This document shows positions 13,301 through 24,108 of a DNA stretch of 58,256 nt, one piece after another (the stretch's first letter is position 1; each line of letters opens with the position of its first letter). Made by a program: the position numbers and the translations under genes. Below the pieces are notes generated by a model. The model saw nothing but the letters and a program-made list of their open reading frames with translations, had not been told where the DNA came from and did no database searches. Where the stretch lies: contig NC_049989.1 of NCBI RefSeq assembly GCF_000003815.2, forward strand, positions 4,865,806-4,924,061. Direction: 5' to 3'. The DNA is from Branchiostoma floridae (lineage: Eukaryota > Chordata > Leptocardii > Amphioxiformes > Branchiostomatidae).

Positions 13301-14050
13301 TGACGATTACCACAATCACAACGTAATGATTAACCATAAAATGGCGAAAGAACAACCAAAGTCCCATCTGTGCGGAACATGGTTAAAATTGATTTCATGG
13401 GTGGTGGATCTGCCACGCCCCCTTCAAGCCTCCATGAAATTAACTGGCTTTCAATGTTTGTCATCAAGAAAAACATCGTCTGTTTAAACTTAATCGTCTA
13501 TAAAAACAGTGAAGGAGCGTGAACACAACTGTATTGTACCCGGGGCGGTTAAAGATCACCGATTGTTGTCATGTGAGTCCCTGGCCAATGGGAGAAATCC
13601 ACGCGTGGCGCGTGGGGAAATTGGTCTCAGGGTCCATGTGATTTTATACTCGCAGATAAATCAGTCTATCGCATTCTTGAATTATTCATGGTCATAATGG
13701 CAGGATTTTGCTGCCATATCAAGAAAATTGTACCAAAACGGACCACACGACAGAGAGAAATATGTTTTTAAGTGGTTTGGTGAACTGTAGGAAATAAAAA
13801 CAAAACGCACGTGTTTTACCGGTGTTTTCGTTCGACTGGAAGTTCTGGAACATTCAGAAGCGAAAACTACACCATGAAAAACGCGCTGTTCCGCGCATGT
13901 AAAACAATATTTCCCCAAACAACCTACCTTATCGAATGTCGTTACATCCAGGGGAACCGATCCCTTCACCTGCCCCCCAATACTGGGGTAAATTTGCAGG
14001 AAAACGGTGAAAACAAGAGCGAGAATCGACAGACTTCCTTCCCCTGCCAT
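10354..14050 (-). CDS. ERP29: Endoplasmic reticulum resident protein 29 (ERp29 / windbeutel family)
   Basis: ER-lumen PDI-like chaperone/escort protein without thiol redox activity (family knowledge). Four coding exons: 14050-13928, 12278-12140, 10987-10902, 10761-10354. They total 756 nt and 251 residues (human 261), with all phases consistent. Exon 1 gives the signal peptide ([20 protein letters not shown]) and the mature start [12 protein letters not shown]. Exon 2 holds the thioredoxin-like core with the diagnostic [20 protein letters not shown]. Exon 3 finishes the beta-sheet region. Exon 4 carries the helical ERp29 C-terminal domain and ends in a perfect KDEL retrieval signal (human has KEEL). 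No CxxC active site is present, as expected. A SINE lies in intron 2, and the gene is head to head with TBCCD1. Confidence 0.96.
11850..12095 (-). mobile_element. tRNA-derived SINE in ERp29 intron 2
   Basis: On the minus strand, an A-box-like segment followed by a B-box-like GGTTCGATACTC (around 12034-12045), then the conserved body CCTTGGAAAAGGCACTTTAC, CTCACT...CAGGTGTAA and TACCTGAC. The same body occurs at 17351-17752, 23590-23830 and in part at 25510-25700. Edges are approximate. It ends close to ERp29 exon 2. Confidence 0.7.
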
Positions 14051-14362
14051 CCTGACTTCCGGATTGAGAGTTACCACCGCATCAGCACAATGAGAAAAAC
14101 AATTATTTTCATAAACATAACCAATATTGTCATGTGAAACCAAAACTGTGTACTATAACTAATATTAAATGTACCTACAATATTAGAAAAAGGATAACTG
14201 AGTCAATTATCAACTCAACGTGTATCTTTGTTGTTTTTATAGGGAATTTTACCTTATTATTGATTGTTGCGCTTTGCAGCGGTGCTAGCTTTGCGCTGTG
14301 CATGCCGGGATTAAATATTGATTTGGCGCGCTTCCGGATTCCTGCGCGGTCAGAACGGCCAG
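14051..14362. promoter_or_regulatory. Bidirectional promoter between ERp29 and TBCCD1
   Basis: ERp29 starts leftward at 14050 and TBCCD1 rightward. A short GC-rich island (about 14270-14362) holds an E2F-like TTTGGCGC (14322-14329) directly joined to an ETS site (CTTCCGG, 14331-14337, minus-strand CCGGAAG). A splice donor CCAG|GTAAAT at 14362/14363 and an acceptor TTTCTCACAG at 14940 suggest a non-coding first exon of TBCCD1 with a 578-nt 5' UTR intron. There is no TATA box, as is usual for housekeeping promoters. Transcription start sites are inferred. Confidence 0.6.
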
Positions 14363-14560
14363 GTAAATATCGTTTGTTTTTCTTTAAAATCTAGGCTAAA
14401 CGTAGCATCTAATCATTATATCCTTCTAGTGGAAATGTCGATAGCCTCTCACGTTCATCCATACTTAGCAGTTATCTTGATTGGCGTTGTATTTTGACTG
14501 GAGAACATCGCTGACATCATGTTCTGTGATATATGATATTTGCTCACCTGAGCTAAGGTG

Positions 14561-14605
14561 AGTTTAGCCAAGGAGGTTCCTTTTTTCAACCTCCTTGGTT
14601 TAGCT
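14561..14605. repeat. Hairpin in the presumed TBCCD1 5' UTR intron
   Basis: CCAAGGAGGTT (14568-14578) pairs perfectly with AACCTCCTTGG (14588-14598) around a 9-nt pyrimidine-rich loop, with partly matching TTTAGC flanks. It may be a MITE remnant or an RNA stem; no other support. Confidence 0.55.
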
Positions 14606-14997
14606 GAAACATGGGAATGTTTGGTCAAAAGTATTGTAATTTACTTTGCAATAGAAGTACACGTTATTGACAGCACATGTAACTTATTGACTTCAACGAA
14701 GGTGGTCTAACGTGACGTCAAATTGCTTTGATTCAGTAACAAGTGTCATTGGTTTTGGCTGTCAATGCAGGTCATGATCAAGGTCAACATGTCAGCTTGT
14801 GGTCACATTTTCACCCTTGGGTCACTGATTGAGCCTTTAAGAAACTATTAAAAATTGACTGAATGACATTTGTGGTATTGGGTCATTCAATTAAAGATTA
14901 CGGTGTGTAATTGTCTATATATTGTTAATTTTTCTCACAGCTGTAGACAACTAAGTCTGCAAAAAGGACTAGACTGTCCACTGTAAAAGTTGGACCA

Positions 14998-17900
14998 ATG
15001 CATCATGGAGGGGGGAAGCAGGCCGGGGGGTCGGAGACACAGCTGTGGGTGAGGCCTGAGCCCTTCACCCTTGGGGTGCTACCCCTACCCCCGCATCCAA
15101 AGCTCGGGCTGCATGTGAGTAGGTTTTTTTGTCAATATGTTAAGTTATGACATTTATTGCCATTGATATTTGACAGGTGGTTTGAAAAGTGATTGGGTGG
15201 AGTGAATAGATGTTTTGCTTTTAAAAATTGCAGATGTGATAATGTATTGTCATTCTTTTTCAGTACCTGAAGAAAATTTCTGTATATGCCAAAACCAAAG
15301 GGAAGCAAGGATTCCCTAGACTTAGGTAAGCTCTCAAGGACTTTTTGATAATCCTCTCATCTTTTTACTGTTTACAAACTAAATGGTGGATTGTGCAGTT
15401 TTCTGTGCGTAGTTAACAATAATTGAATAAAACATTCTCTGTCAACAGTGAAAGATGGATCACTTCATTGTTTGTTTTTTCTTCCACTTCTTTCCCTTAG
15501 CTATGCTGTATGGAAACATGTTGCCTGCAACAAGCTCCAGCTGTCAGAGGATCTGGCTTGGGTGTAAGTAGATTTGTTATAGTAGATATCTAAACGTAAT
15601 TGAAGTTCATTTTCTTTTCTTTTTATTTATGATCAGATAAGATATAACAATTTGTATGTCTTAAGTTGTTGCAATTGTAAAACATTGTTTAATATGTGCA
15701 GGTATTTGATTATTCCCAGGTATTTTGAGACATATGATCTCCTAAGTCATCCTAGTGGAGAAGATCGAAGTGAACAAGAAGGGGTCACCCCAGGTCAGTT
15801 TGGCATATGCAGCTTCATTTCACTCTCCTATGCATATGTTTATATTTTGTCTGCAGGTTATATGAACTGGACTTATTTTTAATGCATTTGTAATGCTTAT
15901 GTTCATTTGTTTTCAGGAAGAAAAAGTGTTGAAACCTTCAAATTCCTGCTGTTCCTGTACATCCAACAGTCTAACAAAATCTCACTCAGAGATTCCTCAC
16001 TGGTCACAGGGGAAGAGTATCCTTTTATAATCTGTCACTTGATTTTGCTCTACTTTTGAATCTGAATCGCACAAGAACTAAACTCCCATTTGTGTTACAT
16101 GTAATGTCTGTACTTTTACATGTCCTTAAGGTTTGCAAGTTGAATATTGAGTTTTAAAGTACATTAAATTGGTTGTTAAATAAGTTATGAAGACATATTC
16201 TGGTCATTTGACTCTTGTGAGCTATTGATATTCCTTAACCCGAGCTCCCCTCAGATGGCCCACTCGTTCTCGCTCCCCCTCCCCAGACCCAGATGGAAGA
16301 ACATCCCATGGACCAAAGGTAGGCATTTATATCCATACACTATAGGTTCAGTTTTGTATATATTGCAGCTCTTATTAATAGTCTTAATTTCTTTCTCTGC
16401 ATATAAGAGACTTCTTCTTTAAAACAGTATATGTGCACATCCTTTCTCTCTGGACTTTCTTAGGTTATCCTTGGTGTTATATGGGGTGCTGATACTTCAG
16501 TTGCTGTGATTAAGAAGACGTACTTGTTTTTATACATCAGAAAGGATTTTTTGCTACCTTGATCCCTTTAGGGCCTGGATGAACAGAACCACCTGCTGTT
16601 TGTTATAAACCACCTGGATGAGATGATGGGACTTCTGGTGGAGCCAGGTCAGTCAAAATGCTTCAAAAGACACTGATATGTTAGCTTGAAAGTTCATCAG
16701 CGCTGATAGAAATCATTCTGAAGCAAAATTAAAGTTTCATTTCCACCACAAAAATTCATCAAATTAGAAATGCTCATTCCTTGATAAAGTCTGGAGATAG
16801 ACAGTACAAAATTGTAAGTCCAATTCTTATGCTGGAAATTCCAGTTCAACTTTTCTTCTCACTAATACTTGTTTAAGATGATTTTTTCCTCATGGAAATA
16901 ATTATTTTGAAATTCGCACAGTTCATATGATTTGTCATCTTCTTTCCCCACAGATCAGTATGGTGATGGGGTACATGACCAGTTACTGTCAATAGAAGCT
17001 GTACAGGCCTTGGGCTTTGTTATAGAAGGCTCAAGTAATGGCAAGTAGGTATCCCCTCTGTTCTCCTATAATCTTGAAGCAAAATTGCAGTTTTGCTGAA
17101 TGTGTCCTCATCTAATTCTGATGGGGACTAAGTTGTAGAAGAGATTAAAATATTCCTGGAAGACTCCTATATAACATATGGTAATGTCCCATTGTTTCAA
17201 CTTTCCCTATAGACTAGTAAAGCCGGTCCATACCATTGCAATGCAGCATGGGGTACAGCAGCAAAGTGGATACTCCAAGGTGAGTTATCATGTAATGCTT
17301 ACATCTGTATATCTTTTTTTAAGTTTTATAATGACATATCCTAGGGTTTTATTTTATTTATTTATTTTTATTTATTTGCCAATGATACAACTCATTACAC
17401 GGATCTGCCTAGGCAGCTTTGGGCTGGTAGCGGCAGATCCACAGAGATACAGACGAACATACATCATCGGTCGACGTGATCGCACATGTTCGCACATGTT
17501 TACACACGACGGGGTTATACCGCCCCTTACGGGGTGACATACCCTTTCATATGCGCCAGGTCTCCCGTCCGGGTGAATGATGTAAATCACCGTGAGCCGA
17601 TGCTAGGTACTCATTTTCACCTGAGTATAGTGAGGAAAGCCGTGTAAAGTGCCTTTCCCAAGGGCACAAGATCGGTAACACGGATTCGAACCCGCAACCT
17701 CTCGGTCACGGGGCGAACACGGTCCCACTGCGCTACGCGGTCCCACACGCGGTAGGGTTTTGCTAATTCAATATGTCTGCTTTTACCTATCAAAAGTATA
17801 TAAAATGTTTTGTATAAAATGTTTTCAACAACTTCCTCACAGATCTCCCAAAGCTTCTCGTTCCGAAGTCTCCAAACGTGGGTCAGGAAGCACCTGGGCG

Positions 17901-20900
17901 CAAACCTGTTTGGTATCACAGCATGTATCGCTACAGGGAGACGGCTGTCATGGACCAAACCAAGTACGCTAATCAGAACATGTTTCTGCTCTTTTTTTCA
18001 TATTTTAGCTCTGCAAAGGTGCAGTAGCATTTTGTTTCGAGTTTTAGGCAGATCTGCCTTCTTTTTCTTTGAGTTTGCATCACAGTCCTTCTAACTAAGT
18101 ACAGTAATAATGAGAATAATCCATGGACATAACCAGGTATGCTAACAAAAAAAACATGTTTGTGCTCTTTTCTTCATATTTTAGCTCTGGTCAGATGTAG
18201 CATCATTTGATGAATGTCAAGCAGATCTGCCTTGTTTCTCTTTGTGCTAACGAGAACACTTCTGTGCCTTTTTTTGCACATTCCAGCTTGACACAAGTGC
18301 AGTTAGCTTTTGATGATGCCAAGTAGATCTGCCTTGTTTCTCTTTTAGCTTCATAACATTGCATTGCAATCCTTCTAAGGACAGTTATGATGACAATAAT
18401 CAAGTTTTTGCTGTACTAATACATTTAAGTCAGCTGAATACAATGCTTTATGATAACTTATGTTGTCTGTTCACCTCCCCAGTTGAGCAGGATGGGAGGA
18501 CAGAAAGCAGCCCAGGAAAGAGAGGGCGGGTAGCCACCAATGCACACATAGCCTCCAAACAGTCAGTATCTGTTTTGTTGCAATCAGGGCTGTTGCAAGC
18601 TTTAAATTTTTGTCTGGTTCACATACTGTTGGTAATTTGCTTTGTTGAATCTGTCATTTTAACCCTAGAAAAATACATTTTCAATTTTATGTCATGAATT
18701 TCATATTTGATGAATGGAATGGATGAGTCTTTAGTACTGCTATAGGTGAATTAGACAAGCTATAAACACCATTAAAGTAATGCTTTTTTTTCCTTCTAGA
18801 AACAAGGTATTGATTCTGTCTCAGGTGTGCAAGCAGACAGTTTCCCAGGTAACTTTAATCAGTTTCATCAAACTTAATCCTCAAGCAACTTGTTTTAGTT
18901 ATGAATTACTAAAGGCAAAGATTATAAGGATCTCCAAATATACAGTGAAACCTGCCTTAGGGGTCACCTGAGTATAGGGGCCACCTGGCCATTGCGGTCA
19001 CTTTTTGTCGGTCCCTTGGATTTTTCCCATTGACCTAAGCATTAAGAAATAGTCTATAGCGGTCACCTGTCGAATGCGGTCGCGGCCAGACGATTTTCGG
19101 TCCGGCCGCTATGCCAACACTGCCGATAGCGGTCACCTGGCCGGCCGCGTTACGCCGCGCTAAACCCACGCGGGGTTCACTTTTTTTTTTCAAATTCTGC
19201 AATATATCAGCAAAGTGTACGCTCAACTTGGACGATTTACGAAGGAAACATTGAATAAAGAAACAGTATACAAAATTATGTGATTTTATGCGAAGTTTTT
19301 CCACCAAGTTGTTGGCGTTTTTTCTCGCCCCAGACTCTTTGCACTGTACCCTTCTCTACATCGTCATTTCTGTGCAGACTGGAAGACTATATGGACAGAT
19401 TTTACAACTAGACCATCCTTTCATGTATCTGATGTTATATGTTCTTGAAATCCATGTACGCTGGTCTAATTTTCGTATTCCGCGGGCCAAAAATATCGGC
19501 ATCTTATTTGCGTGATTTTCCAAGATGGCGTCGCTGCAGCAAATGAACAAGTTCAATTGGGGTCAGTGGACGACTCCATTTTTACCAAGGTAAAATTTCG
19601 CAACAAGAATTCTGATGTATAGCCTAAAATACGGTAATTATGGTATAGAAATGATTAAAATCAGTTAAATCACCATTATTTATGCGAGAACTAGACTTAG
19701 TTGGATTTTTGTCAAAGAAATAAGCCTACGTAGAGAAAGTTTTATTTCGACGTGACCATCTCGGCATAATGGCACATGCAGACAAGTCAAGCCAAGCCTT
19801 CGTGAACAAATGAAAGTTTCTGTGGTGTTTTGATGCTTAGAAATGATTATGAACTTGTCATCAGTAGTGATTGAACGTCTAATTTTTGCTGGTAACTAGC
19901 GGTATTTACAAGATTTGTCTATTCGATTGGCAAAGTAGCCGGAGACTCGCGCTGTGACCCAAGCTCAGAAAAAGTGAGATCGAGGAACAAAGGAAAATGG
20001 CGGCGCTGACTTCGTGTTCAGACAATTCCAACTGGATAAAAGACAAGAGAACCAAGCAAATGTCTGTCAGTTTTGACTCAGACGTACGATGTCGAAGGCT
20101 TCGACTCCCGAGGGACACGCATTGACGTTGGTAATTCGGCAGATTCCGAGAACGGCAAGACTCAGATTAGTGTCGGACTCAGATTAGAGTTAATGTCTAA
20201 TAATAGTAGAGTATGTCTTCTCTCTAAATCGTTAATGTCATGATTGGCATACATTTTTACTATACAGAAATAAGGGAACAGCTACAGTGCTGTAGCAGTA
20301 GTAGTAATACAAATGTATTTCATTAAACTGTTTGTGTTTTAAACTCATATTCAGTTTAAATGTATAACCTTAATAATTGTCAATAAATACTCAGTGGAAG
20401 CTGAATGCCTTGTCAATTATTGCTTGTGGTGAAATGTACCTATTTTGGCCATACTGCCTATAGGGGCCACCTGCCCATAGGGGCCAAATTTGGCCAGTCC
20501 CTTGAGTGACCCCTATAGACAGGTTTCACTGTAGTCCCAAAACAAGTCTCCAGTTCACTTAATGAAGTACCTGACTATTGACTGCTAAAGAAACTTTTTG
20601 CTTCAGAGTTCAGAAGTGGTGAGTGAAGCACACATCAAGATCCACAGATGTCACTTCTCCTTCATCTACCTGCTGTCTCCACTCAGGTGAGGACAGGTGG
20701 TCTTACCTGTTTGGCAATCCTACACTGGGCATACTTGCAGAGAATGGAAAGTACATCAACATTTGAACTGGATGTATATTACTAGATAGTGCTCAAGATA
20801 GTAACTTGCACTCTTGCAAATGCAACACGTTTTGCTTGGCGCAACATAATTCTACATCCAGGAAGCTCAGTGCGCAACCTGAAATTTTGCAGTTTCTCTT

Positions 20901-23900
20901 GCCTATGTGCATAAGCTTTTGTATTTATTTCTTGATAAGATAAAACATAACTAGTTACACATAAAGTAATAACTTGGAAGTGGGACAACGTGAAATGTTG
21001 ATGATCCAACCTGGCTTTTGACTCTGGTTGCCACCCGGGCAACCTAGCTGAAAAAGTATTTTGAGCACCACTAAACCATGTTGGTACCTAGGATTGTCTG
21101 GATTTTAGAAACAAGAGAAAATTTTGATTTGCGCTATGAATGTTTTTTCCTACAATAGGGAGACTAGGACAATTGGACGTCTGTAGAGAGTTCCCTTGCT
21201 TTTCAGTGACTTTTTAAATGTTGTTATGTTTTCAGGTCTGTTAGTATAGAGAAGTGTAAGCACACCACAGTAGTGCTGGGCCCGGTGGCGACCTGTATCA
21301 ACGTGGTGGGGTGTGAGCACACAACCATCATAGCTGTCTGTCGCAGGATCAGTGTCAGGTCTGTCAGTGTGTCTGTAGTGTGGGGTATAGTGGGCATGAA
21401 TGTTGTATATGATGTGAACAGGTTAGATATAATTGAATGTCCTTCCCGCACCATATGGTTCATAGGACAGTGCCCATCTCCGTTTCAGTAGCCCTGCCTA
21501 GCCTGGGCCACACAACGTTTGTGCAATCACTACTACGGCAAGTCCATAAGTAGTAGAGAGTGTTAAACTACATACTCTTTCCTAAATGCTTAGTGCTGAG
21601 AAGAGAAAGCAGCTTGTAGTTGTACAATCTATAAAGTCTTTTGTATGACTCAGCAGGGGATCAAACTCACAACCTAGGGCGAACACTTTCTCCACTCGGC
21701 CATTTCATCAGTCACTGAGTGCACATAGTTATCTGTTGCTTTCCTTTGTTGGTTTCATTGTTTAGCAGGTTTTAGATGAAAGCACTTGGCTTTGTGAGCT
21801 GTTTACCTCATAGAAACTTATTGGAAAACGTATTACAAGTAGTTGAATATATTGGCAGTCAAAGTTTATTTCATTGTTTTGCCTTTGTTGGAAGTCAAAA
21901 CGACTTTAATAAAATAATCTGGAGATGGTGCTCTTGATCTTGCTTCTCTTGCTTAAATAATGGAGTAATAATCTTGCTTTTCTATTCACAGTTCCTCAAC
22001 CCTTTGTACGTTTCACACCTTGACCCCGTCTCAACCTCTGGTGTTCGGTGGTAACGACAGCTTGACCTTTGGCCCCTACCACACCCACTATCCTCAGCTA
22101 GAAAGTCACATGACCCAGGTGGGGCTAGGCACAGAGTCCAACTTCTGGGACCAGCCTCTAGCGCTAGGTAAGGTAGCGCTAGGTAAAGTAAAGCTAGGTA
22201 AGGATCCGAGTTATTACCAATCGGTGAACTAACAAGTGTGGTGAGCACCTGTTTCTTCACTAATACACTGACCTGATTCAGTTGGTATTGTTTTTTTTTA
22301 TTTGTTTGTTTTTTGTCTTTTGTTTGTTTCTAACACTGTTACTGACCACAGTCACACTCACAGGCATGTTGTATGTGTCTACTGTGTCTTTGTGGTGAAG
22401 CTTTGTGGTGAATGTTCTTGCTAACATTTGGCTTCATTTGAACTTTCTTGGAATTTATCACACTTACCAATTGCTACAAATCTTCCATGATTATTTCACT
22501 TGTCATGATAAATGCAAAGCTGTCTGACGCATATGAAATTATGAGGCTATTCAGATATTTTGAACTTAGAAACAAATTTTGTCCCTGATTAGAATTTGTC
22601 AGCACCTTTGCAGTGCCTGGGATGCTAGTGTATTTATTTTACAGTTCAATCCATTAAAGAAGAATAAGTCAGTGCTTTTGCCCATCTCCAGGCCCGGACA
22701 GTCAGGAAGTCCCTGTGTTTGAGATCATGAACCCACGGGACTTCTATGTCTTTGTGACTCCGTTTGACATGGAGGGAGACACCAAGGTAAGCTGTGGCAC
22801 ATTCACATCAATCATATGAACATAGATACAAGTCAGACTCGATTTGTGTTTGGTTTACAGTTGTGAAGCTGTGTTTTCCATTTTTGTTTTCTCTTGTGCA
22901 TTTTGTTGTGTGTATTGTGTTCCCTGAACATTTGTGTAGGCAGAAATGGCCAAAAGATGTGACTAAAAGACATTTCCATATTGCTTGCTAACAATAGTTC
23001 CCCTGCTAGTTATCTGCGAGGTAACCTATATCTATTGTTTTTTAAAAGCAGGGTGTTTAGGGTCGACGGAAAGTTGTTTCGAATTGCAATATATTCAAAA
23101 TATCACAGATTGAAACCATGTGACAACCCTAAATATCCCATTTTTAAAAACATCACATATAGGTTACCCCACAGATAAAGATATACTAGCATTAGATACT
23201 GTCAGCAAGTCATTGCCTCCCTCTGTCCTTGTGATTGCTATATTCCTCAAAGGCTAGGCTTGATGAGAAGACTAGGAGGATAAATAACTTAAAAGCTGAA
23301 CAAAGATGTATTAGCTCCACCAGCTTCTCATCCCAATCCTCCCCCCTGTAGGAGATCCCAGGTGGCCTGCCCGAGGAGTACGAGCGAGCGCTGCACCACC
23401 GTGAGAGGGACGTCAAGAGATGGCAGCGCACCGTGAAGGAGGCGGGGCTCAGCAAGGAGCAGAAGAAACAGTTCCAGAGCATTGTGGAAGCCAAGTTTCA
23501 GGTGAACAGGAATGTTTTTGTTGTTGAGTTATTGATAGGTAACTTTCTAAATTTAAAGAAAAGGTATTTGGTTCAATTATGAGAGGTGGTATTGTGGATA
23601 GGGTTGTTAAACTTAGAATCTGAATGTTCTGGTATCGAATCCCTGACAGGCCCAATTATTATGACCTTGGAAAAGGCACTTAACAGCTATTTCCTTACTT
23701 CACTGAGGTGTAAATGAGTACATAGCTTTGGTTACAGACGTCTTCTCGGATGGTGGACATTTCTGGACATCCAATGTTTGAAGAGAATCAAACCTCACGT
23801 GACAAGTAAGCCACCACACTTGTAGAAAAAGTAGGTTTCTATCCAAAATGTGAGTGGTTCAAACCTTACAGTCTGATCTCCAGGTTGACATTTTGAAGAA

Positions 23901-24108
23901 AGTTGTGGTAAAGCTCAATAAAGAAAAGATGGTACACAATTTCTAGGTAATGGTGATGGAATCACACTACATGTGCATTTGGGCTCATGGCTAACTTCCG
24001 CACCTCTCACTGTAGGCTTGGCTAGCAGAGACAGGAAACAAGAGGCAGCTGGATGGCCTGGTGCCTTCCTCCCCCACCCACAGGGCAGCAATGGACAGTC
24101 CCAGATGA
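14998..24108 (+). CDS. TBCCD1: TBCC domain-containing protein 1 (TBCCD1)
   Basis: Centrosome/Golgi-positioning member of the tubulin-cofactor-C family (family knowledge). Eighteen coding exons: 14998-15114, 15264-15325, 15501-15563, 15720-15793, 15917-16016, 16255-16318, 16572-16647, 16954-17044, 17213-17279, 17843-17963, 18483-18561, 18800-18848, 20607-20686, 21236-21358, 21992-22167, 22692-22786, 23352-23501, 24016-24108. They sum to 1680 nt, or 559 residues (human 557), and all phases join. Landmarks: LWVRPEPFTLGVLPLPP at the N-terminus; FLLFLYIQQSNKISLR; SQSFSFRSLQTWVRKHLGAN; then the TBCC/C-CAP beta-helix with HIKIHRCHFSFIYLLSPLRS, VLGPVATCINV and FGPYHTHYPQLESHM; and the C-terminal MEGDTKEIPGGLP and KQFQSIVEAKFQAWLAETGN. 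The 16016/16255 intron is U12-type. The last codon is TGA at 24106-24108. Confidence 0.97.
16017..16254 (+). other. U12-type (minor spliceosome) GT-AG intron in TBCCD1
   Basis: The donor is GTATCCTTTT, an exact match to the U12 consensus. The branch site TTCCTTAAC (16231-16239) is also an exact consensus match and lies just before the acceptor CCCCTCAG (ending 16254). Phase is kept: codon GA|A, giving GEEWP, which matches the vertebrate protein at this point. Using the nearer upstream AG would break the frame. Confidence 0.92.
17351..17752 (-). mobile_element. Full-length tRNA-derived SINE with target-site duplication
   Basis: About 402 bp, flanked by TAGGGTTTT direct repeats (17342-17350 and 17753-17761). 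On the minus strand there is an A box (TAGCGCAGTGGG, plus-strand positions ~17724-17735), a B box GGGTTCGAATCCG (~17681-17693), a body with CTTGGGAAAGGCACTTTACA, and an A-rich AAATA-type tail at the low-coordinate end. It lies in TBCCD1 intron 9. Pol III promoter boxes look intact. Confidence 0.88.
17950..18400 (+). repeat. Degenerate tandem repeat that includes a copy of a TBCCD1 exon end and donor
   Basis: About three diverged units of roughly 150-180 bp share ACATGTTTxTGCTCTTTT, TCATATTTTAGCTCTG, AGATCTGCCTT and CCTTCTAA blocks. The second unit begins with CCATGGACATAACCAGGTAT, a decayed copy of the exon 10 end and its donor at 17950-17970. Confidence 0.6.
18943..20531. mobile_element. Non-autonomous Tc1-mariner/pogo-like DNA transposon
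   Basis: Terminal inverted repeats begin CAGTGAAACCTG and continue with partly matching GGGGTCAC and GGGGCCACCTG blocks at both ends. TA dinucleotides flank both termini (18941-18942, 20532-20533), as in Tc1-mariner/pogo insertions. It is 1589 bp. Subterminal GCGGTCACCTG-like motifs repeat near the left end. No transposase reading frame was recognised, so it probably depends on a related autonomous copy. It sits in TBCCD1 intron 12. Confidence 0.85.
22161..22203 (+). promoter_or_regulatory. Three tandem in-frame splice donors after TBCCD1 exon 15
   Basis: A 15-bp unit containing GCTAG|GTAA is repeated three times, giving donors at 22168, 22183 and 22198, each exactly 15 nt apart. Use of the second or third would add GKVAL or GKVALGKVKL in frame before the next exon. 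The first gives the best match to the vertebrate protein. Confidence 0.7.
23590..23830 (+). mobile_element. tRNA-derived SINE in the last TBCCD1 intron
   Basis: Plus-strand copy: A-box-like GGTGGTATTGTGG, B-box-like GGTATCGAATCCC (~23630-23642), then CCTTGGAAAAGGCACTTAAC, CTTCACTGAGGTGTAAATG and AGTACATAGC. Same family as 11850-12095 and 17351-17752 but more diverged; edges approximate. Confidence 0.7.

Noticed and set aside
17680-17740. tRNA gene on the minus strand
   Set aside because: A and B boxes are those of a SINE with body, A-rich tail and target duplication; no cloverleaf was resolved.
19035-19307. Minus-strand ORF as pogo transposase
   Set aside because: No HTH or DDE-type motifs; it overlaps subterminal repeats.
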